Of a stretch of DNA of 64,000 bases, positions 59,666 to 64,000 are shown piece by piece. The translations under genes and the position numbers were made by a program. Every line of letters starts with the position of its first letter. The stretch's first letter is position 1. Source of the DNA: Paenibacillus pectinilyticus (GTDB taxonomy: Bacteria; Bacillota; Bacilli; Paenibacillales; NBRC-103111); assembly GCF_001700435.1 (NCBI RefSeq), contig NZ_LYPC01000009.1, positions 90,944-154,943 on the forward strand. The letters are read 5' to 3'. The notes below the pieces were generated by a model. That model saw only the letters and a program-made list of their open reading frames with translations, did no database searches and was not told the DNA's origin.

Positions 59666-62600
59666 ATGTTTATTCAAAAGGCAGTTAGTTTAACAAAAGC
59701 AATATTCAGTATTTTAATTATCTTACTTTTATCTGGGCTCTTTCAGGGGATCTCGGCTAACCGAGCCATTGCTGCTGAGACAGTTAGCGAACAGACGGCA
59801 CTTCCAGAGCTTCAGATATCCCAAGTAGTTTTTAGCGACAGTGACCAGGAAGTAAATGAAATCAGTGGACTTCTTTTATGGAATAGCACGTCAGGATCCT
59901 CAACGATCACTAGTTACACGGTATATTTCCTCGACCAAAACAAAAATAAAATTGGAAGCCAACTTGTGGAAGTCATGCATGCCCCTGAAAGTGGTGCAAT
60001 TTACAATTACCCTCTCCCAGTAAAAGTTTTACCAACTGATGCCAAATATCTAGGGGTATTTACAAAGAATTCAATGGGTGAGAGTTTAACGGCGGCAACG
60101 GTAGAAATTGTTGATCAAGGAGCTCCTTCTAACAATACAGGAGGCAATACTCCTCCAACTCCAACTCCTCCAATTCCAACTCCAACTCCTACAACTTCAC
60201 CTCCAACTCCTCCTGTAATGGGGGGAGGTGCAACGGGCGGTTTCTTTCAATTTGCATTTGAAGATCTTAACCCCATCCGCGGACATATACATCCGCTTGT
60301 TACATGGTCAACTAGTATTGAATCAAACTACTCTGGTTACAAGCTAACTTTTCTTAATCAAGCAGGAACGGAACTAAGTAGTAGGGATATTGCGAAGCTT
60401 TCTAATACACCTAATCCATCAGTGCAATATCGAATAGACATGGAAGAAAGCCAAATTCCAGCAGATGCAGTTTATATAGACATCCATCCTGTTGACTTAG
60501 TAGGGAATGTAGTTACAGAAGTATTTAAAATGCAAATTTATGATAATACCCTGCAAAGTCCAATTGAAAACAAACTGAATTCAGCATTGTCAGCGCCTAA
60601 TTTCATGTTGCAAAGCTTCTATGATAATGATGTATCGCTAGGGAAAATTGGCGGGTATGTAAGTTGGCTTGACGCTTCATCCGCTGATAATGGTGTAACC
60701 TCATATGCTCTTTATTTTGTTGATAGCAGTAATACTAAATTACAACCAATAGCCGAAGTGGCAAGAGGCAATCTGACTCCACCAAATCAGGTATTAAATT
60801 ATCCTAATTATGGCATTAATTTGAGTTATGGCACAGCAATCCCACTCAATGCGGTAAGAATTGGGGTTTATCCCAAAAATGCGCAAGGTGAAGGTAGTGT
60901 AGGTTCTTATTTGGGATTGTGGGATAGTATTCTAAACGTTAATTCGAATTACTTCGAAGATGTGGATCCTAAATTAAACCAAATTAGCGGGAGATTGCAT
61001 TACACGCCGTCGATTGATCAGAAAAATATTAAAAACTATAGAGTTACATTTTCAGGGGACTTTTTAGGTATTCCGATACAAGGTAGTGAATTATCTTTTA
61101 GTAAAGGTCAACAGACATATAATTGGATAATTAATCAATCTAAAATACCTACAGATGCTAAATTTATTGAGGTGTCAGCAGTAAATGAGAATGGCGATAT
61201 CAATACTTTAGGTAACTTTACACTGTATGATAATATTTCTGCGGAGGCAAACAGCACTTATCCACTAGATCAGGGAGCAGGAAATACAATAAATGTCCTT
61301 TATTTTAATGATTTTGACGGTGATGCTAAAGAAATAGGAGGCTCACTTAGTTTTGGTCAACTGATCCCAAATAATAGAGACATCTTACATTACGACCTGT
61401 TCTTTGCAGATAATCAAGGGCAGAGAATTAAACCGATTTTAAGCTTTCCATCGAACAAGACAGGGTATTACCAAACGAGTATTCCTATGAAAACGAGAGT
61501 GCCAGATAATACTGTTAATTTAGTTGTTTATGGAGTTTCCGAATTTGGAGAGAGCAGATTCGTACAAATTGATCTTGAAGACCGTGTGTATAGTGCTCCG
61601 CTAACCTCTAACCAAATCAACATTACGAATAATAAAGAGGGAACAGCAGATACCATTTCGATCACAGGCTTAGATATGACGGATATTGTGAGTGTGTATC
61701 GTGATGCTAATTCAATAAATCCATTTTTAACAAGTACCTCTAGAGATAATCCTACATCACATACATTTCAAGTGGATCAATTGGGCACAACAGCCGGAAG
61801 TTTATTCTTTACAATTCAACGTAATTTCGGAATCCCTAGCGTAAAGGTGCAGAAATCCTATGAAGCAGAACCGACAACCCCCACATCGTCAGGTGGAAGC
61901 GGTGGAGGCGGAATGGGCCCTGTAGAGTTATTCAACTGGGACATCGACAACCATAATGGAAAGATTCGAATTACTTCAAGTATTGATGCTGAACAGTTGA
62001 AGAAGCTATCTGAATCGCAGTTTAGCTCAGGACAACGAGAAATACCGATCGATTTGCGAGCGACTGCAGCTGGTTATGATTTTCAGATGAGTTCTAAGTT
62101 AATAAATGACATTAAGAATAAGAAAGACGATGCTGTGCTAGCAATAATTACACCGCTAGGTACAACGCGTATATCCTTTCACGAGCTGCAAGAGGCTGTC
62201 AAAGCGCATGGTGGAACAGATGCAACGAACATTAAGGTAAGTATTGATGCACTACCGGTCAATGATCAAATAAGTCTTGAGCATACAATTACTTCATTAG
62301 GTGGAGCGAGTGTAGGCAAGGCGCTTTCCTATGAGCTTTCGCTTATGGATGGGAATAAAACGGTAGCAACGGTAGATACGTTTTCCGAATTCGTAGGACA
62401 TATGATGCTATTGCCTAAAGATTTCAAGCTGAACGCAGGCGAAACGCTTACTGGCGCAGTGTGGGATCCAACAACCAAAAAGCTAATCACAGTTCCATTA
62501 ACCTTCACGCCAGAGAAAGACGGAAATCCAGCTTACGTAACACTGTGGAGGCAAGGGAACTCCATCTACACTGTTTACAAAACACATAAAAGCTTTGCAG

Positions 62601-63169
62601 ACATCAAGGATGACAACTTTGCAAAAGCAGATATTGAATCACTTGCAGCTAGCAATGTAGTACAGGGCTTCGAGGATGGGACATTCCGTCCGGATACGAA
62701 GGTTACACGCGCAGAGTTTGCAACTCTTTTAGTTAGAGGATTAGGTTTAAAAGCAAATAGCTCTTCTGAACAAAAGTTTTCAGATGTAAATGCCGAAGAT
62801 TGGTTTAGTCAATCCGTCTATACGGCCGTCAACGTTGGACTTATTCATGGCTATGAAGACGGAACTTTCCTTCCTAATCAAAGCATTACGCATCAAGAAG
62901 CGATCACAATGATCAGTAATGCGCTGCAATTCATTAATGCAAGTACGAAACTAGAGGGCGCCGAACGGACGCGCTTTATGGCAAAATTACTAGAGCTATC
63001 TCTTCAAGTAGATAATTGGGCTAGTGAATCTGCGGCTTTAGCGGTTAAATATCAAATTATTGGTGCTAATAACGGCGTTTCTTTTCAAAAGGGTGCAGTT
63101 ACTACGCGCGGAGAAACGGCTGTATGGATTCACAAACTGCTGCAGAATGCTGAATGGCCAGGGAAGTGA
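59666..63169 (+). CDS. SLH surface protein with five copies of an unrecognised ~100-residue repeat
   Basis: 1167 residues with a signal peptide (~1-37) after GAGAGG. Repeat 1 (~50-150) is followed by a Pro/Thr linker (~165-190; TPTPPIPTPTPTT) and a Gly stretch; repeats 2-5 follow (~195-660). Each opens with F-x-D-x-D or a close variant, then I-x-G (FSDSDQEVNEISG, FEDLNPIRGHI, FYDNDVSLGKIGG, FEDVDPKLNQISG, FNDFDGDAKEIGG), and ends with a VxPxNxxGE-type strand. A second Gly/Ser linker, a pre-SLH domain (~770-970) and three SLH domains (FADIKDDNF, FRPDTKVTRAEF, FLPNQSITHQEA) close the protein. The clustered Asp residues may bind calcium. Function unknown; probably wall-bound. Confidence 0.8.
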   Translation: MFIQKAVSLTKAIFSILIILLLSGLFQGISANRAIAAETVSEQTALPELQISQVVFSDSDQEVNEISGLLLWNSTSGSSTITSYTVYFLDQNKNKIGSQLVEVMHAPESGAIYNYPLPVKVLPTDAKYLGVFTKNSMGESLTAATVEIVDQGAPSNNTGGNTPPTPTPPIPTPTPTTSPPTPPVMGGGATGGFFQFAFEDLNPIRGHIHPLVTWSTSIESNYSGYKLTFLNQAGTELSSRDIAKLSNTPNPSVQYRIDMEESQIPADAVYIDIHPVDLVGNVVTEVFKMQIYDNTLQSPIENKLNSALSAPNFMLQSFYDNDVSLGKIGGYVSWLDASSADNGVTSYALYFVDSSNTKLQPIAEVARGNLTPPNQVLNYPNYGINLSYGTAIPLNAVRIGVYPKNAQGEGSVGSYLGLWDSILNVNSNYFEDVDPKLNQISGRLHYTPSIDQKNIKNYRVTFSGDFLGIPIQGSELSFSKGQQTYNWIINQSKIPTDAKFIEVSAVNENGDINTLGNFTLYDNISAEANSTYPLDQGAGNTINVLYFNDFDGDAKEIGGSLSFGQLIPNNRDILHYDLFFADNQGQRIKPILSFPSNKTGYYQTSIPMKTRVPDNTVNLVVYGVSEFGESRFVQIDLEDRVYSAPLTSNQINITNNKEGTADTISITGLDMTDIVSVYRDANSINPFLTSTSRDNPTSHTFQVDQLGTTAGSLFFTIQRNFGIPSVKVQKSYEAEPTTPTSSGGSGGGGMGPVELFNWDIDNHNGKIRITSSIDAEQLKKLSESQFSSGQREIPIDLRATAAGYDFQMSSKLINDIKNKKDDAVLAIITPLGTTRISFHELQEAVKAHGGTDATNIKVSIDALPVNDQISLEHTITSLGGASVGKALSYELSLMDGNKTVATVDTFSEFVGHMMLLPKDFKLNAGETLTGAVWDPTTKKLITVPLTFTPEKDGNPAYVTLWRQGNSIYTVYKTHKSFADIKDDNFAKADIESLAASNVVQGFEDGTFRPDTKVTRAEFATLLVRGLGLKANSSSEQKFSDVNAEDWFSQSVYTAVNVGLIHGYEDGTFLPNQSITHQEAITMISNALQFINASTKLEGAERTRFMAKLLELSLQVDNWASESAALAVKYQIIGANNGVSFQKGAVTTRGETAVWIHKLLQNAEWPGK

Positions 63170-63271
63170 GTAATTTCTAGTAGGACTTTAGCAAAGTAAG
63201 CATGCTATTCTCTATTAATCAGGTATACTAGTGTTGAGGATATTGGAAGTGAGATGAAGGAGGCTGAGCAT

Positions 63272-63694
63272 ATGGGTACAAATGAAAAAATCGGCGGCGG
63301 TGGCATCCACCATATCGCGCTAAGAGCGAATGACTTTGAAGCGACAGTCAAGTTTTATACAGAAGGACTTGGCTTTAAGGAAGGTCTTAGCTGGGGAGAA
63401 GGCGATAAACGTATTGTCTTGCTCGATTCTGGTGATGGGAATTATTTAGAGGTTTTTGCGGGTGGTTCAGGTGAGCAAAGACCCGAAGGATCGTACTTCC
63501 ATGTTGCCTTTCGCAGTAATGACATCAATGGGGCAGTGGCAGCAGCAGTTGCGGCGGGGGCTATTGTGACTGTTGAGCCTAAGGATGTAGTCTTGGGTAA
63601 TAACCCTCCTACACCTGTGCGGATTGCATTTGTTCAAGGATTGAATGGCGAGATCATCGAGTTTTTCCAGAGCACGGGAGATAACCAACTATAG
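63272..63694 (+). CDS. VOC-superfamily protein (glyoxalase/bleomycin-resistance fold)
   Basis: 140 residues from ATG 63272, eight bases after AAGGAGG; an in-frame ATG at 63254 precedes that ribosome binding site and is not favoured. Two beta-alpha-beta-beta-beta modules: GGIHHIALRANDFEATVKFY with the first metal His, LEVFAGG as glutamate arm, GSYFHVAFRSNDINGAVAAA as the second half, and NGEIIEFFQ at the end. VOC proteins bind a metal and act as lyases, dioxygenases or resistance proteins. The exact reaction is not predictable here. It stands alone, with a strong terminator after it. Confidence 0.88.
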   Translation: MGTNEKIGGGGIHHIALRANDFEATVKFYTEGLGFKEGLSWGEGDKRIVLLDSGDGNYLEVFAGGSGEQRPEGSYFHVAFRSNDINGAVAAAVAAGAIVTVEPKDVVLGNNPPTPVRIAFVQGLNGEIIEFFQSTGDNQL

Positions 63695-63716
63695 TCTCAT
63701 ATTTTTAAAAACAGAG

Positions 63717-63764
63717 GCCTCGCTTCACTTGCATGTAAATGTGCTGTGGAGCGGGGCTTTTTTT
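63717..63764 (+). terminator. terminator of the VOC gene
   Basis: GCCTCGCTTCAC (63717-63728) pairs with GTGGAGCGGGGC (63746-63757), two G-U pairs, followed by seven T. Confidence 0.9.
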
Positions 63765-63860
63765 ATACGTCTGAACTGACATATATGAGGATAGCGTAGA
63801 GTATCTGGTAATAGATTCAGAGAGTGGGAAATAATATTACGAATAAATTTAAAAAAGTGC

Positions 63861-63889
63861 TTGCATTTCAAATTTCGACATGGTATATT
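63861..63889 (+). promoter_or_regulatory. ribosomal RNA operon promoter
   Basis: -35 TTGCAT (63861-63866), 17-bp spacer, -10 TATATT (63884-63889). It is followed by an rRNA leader, so it is read as an rrn promoter; the 16S gene itself lies beyond the right edge. Confidence 0.75.
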
Positions 63890-63895
63890 ACTTTT

Positions 63896-64000
63896 CGCCG
63901 CTTCGGAAGAACGGCAGCAAGCGAAAGAAATTGATCTTTGAAAACTGAACAACGAGTGAGTAAGCACGAACGAGTAATCGTTCAAATAAAGAGATTGCAA
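63896..64000 (+). ncRNA. 16S rRNA leader (pre-rRNA), truncated at window end
   Basis: Leader between the promoter and 16S. It contains TTGATCTTTGAAAACTGAAC at 63931-63950, a boxA-like antitermination element typical of Bacilli rRNA leaders, followed by AACGAGTGAGTAAGC. The mature 16S start is not reached. Confidence 0.65.

Overview
The window looks like chromosomal DNA of a Gram-positive, endospore-forming member of the Paenibacillaceae (Paenibacillus or a close relative). Evidence for this: long surface proteins with C-terminal SLH triplets, several secreted proteins with copper-amine-oxidase-N-type stalk domains, an AraC regulator fused to a siderophore-binding-protein-like domain, a receiver-BTAD response regulator paired with a large hybrid kinase, a bacillithiol gene pair (yojF-bshB2), strong GGAGG-type ribosome binding sites, and a Bacilli-type rRNA leader at the right edge. 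No 16S gene lies inside the window, so the genus is inferred.

Region 1 (1-7.5 kb) is accessory: the C-terminal part of a DGQHR/Swt1-HEPN-like protein, a SauUSI-type modification-dependent restriction enzyme converging on a NudG-like Nudix hydrolase, an XRE regulator beside a dyad operator, two small unknown genes (one behind a mini-ORF and a hairpin that hides its ribosome binding site), and a two-gene cassette with a retropepsin-like protease. A second, frameshifted copy of that cassette lies at 45.9-46.5 kb. Region 2 (7.8-21.3 kb) is one ten-gene operon for a secreted, synthase-type amino-sugar polysaccharide: a membrane-anchored clan-A hydrolase, a membrane HEAT-repeat protein, a processive family-2 glycosyltransferase, a pseudo-receiver protein, a UDP-GlcNAc-6-dehydrogenase-like enzyme, GlmS, a GlmU lacking its acetyltransferase half, GlmM, a secreted CuAO_N plus barrel protein and a secreted fibre-like protein. 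It ends at a strong terminator and is followed by an OmpR-type two-component pair.

Region 3 (24-27.5 kb) holds CysD and CysN (with a degenerate APS-kinase tail) and a VapBC-type toxin-antitoxin pair. Region 4 (27.6-35.6 kb) is a Fur-box-controlled metallophore/nickel ABC transporter operon whose gene order (binding protein, two permeases, two ATPases, MFS exporter) matches staphylococcal cntABCDFE, divergent from an AraC-type regulator. Region 5 (35.7-39.9 kb) is a receiver-BTAD regulator plus a 1017-residue double-kinase hybrid sensor.

Region 6 (40-64 kb) is rich in cell-surface genes: a protein of about 1870 residues with a seven-bladed propeller, eight Ig-like repeats, two FN3 domains and three SLH domains; an SLH-GH18 protein; an LRR protein; and a second SLH protein with five copies of an unrecognised repeat. 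Between them are bacillithiol genes, an acyl-CoA-dehydrogenase-like flavoprotein, a NarL/DesK-type two-component pair, a 31-residue membrane peptide upstream of a stand-alone LuxR-type regulator, a YgjP-like metallopeptidase, an arylamine N-acetyltransferase, an ABC exporter fused to a cyclic-nucleotide-binding domain and a VOC protein. The window ends in the promoter and leader of an rRNA operon.
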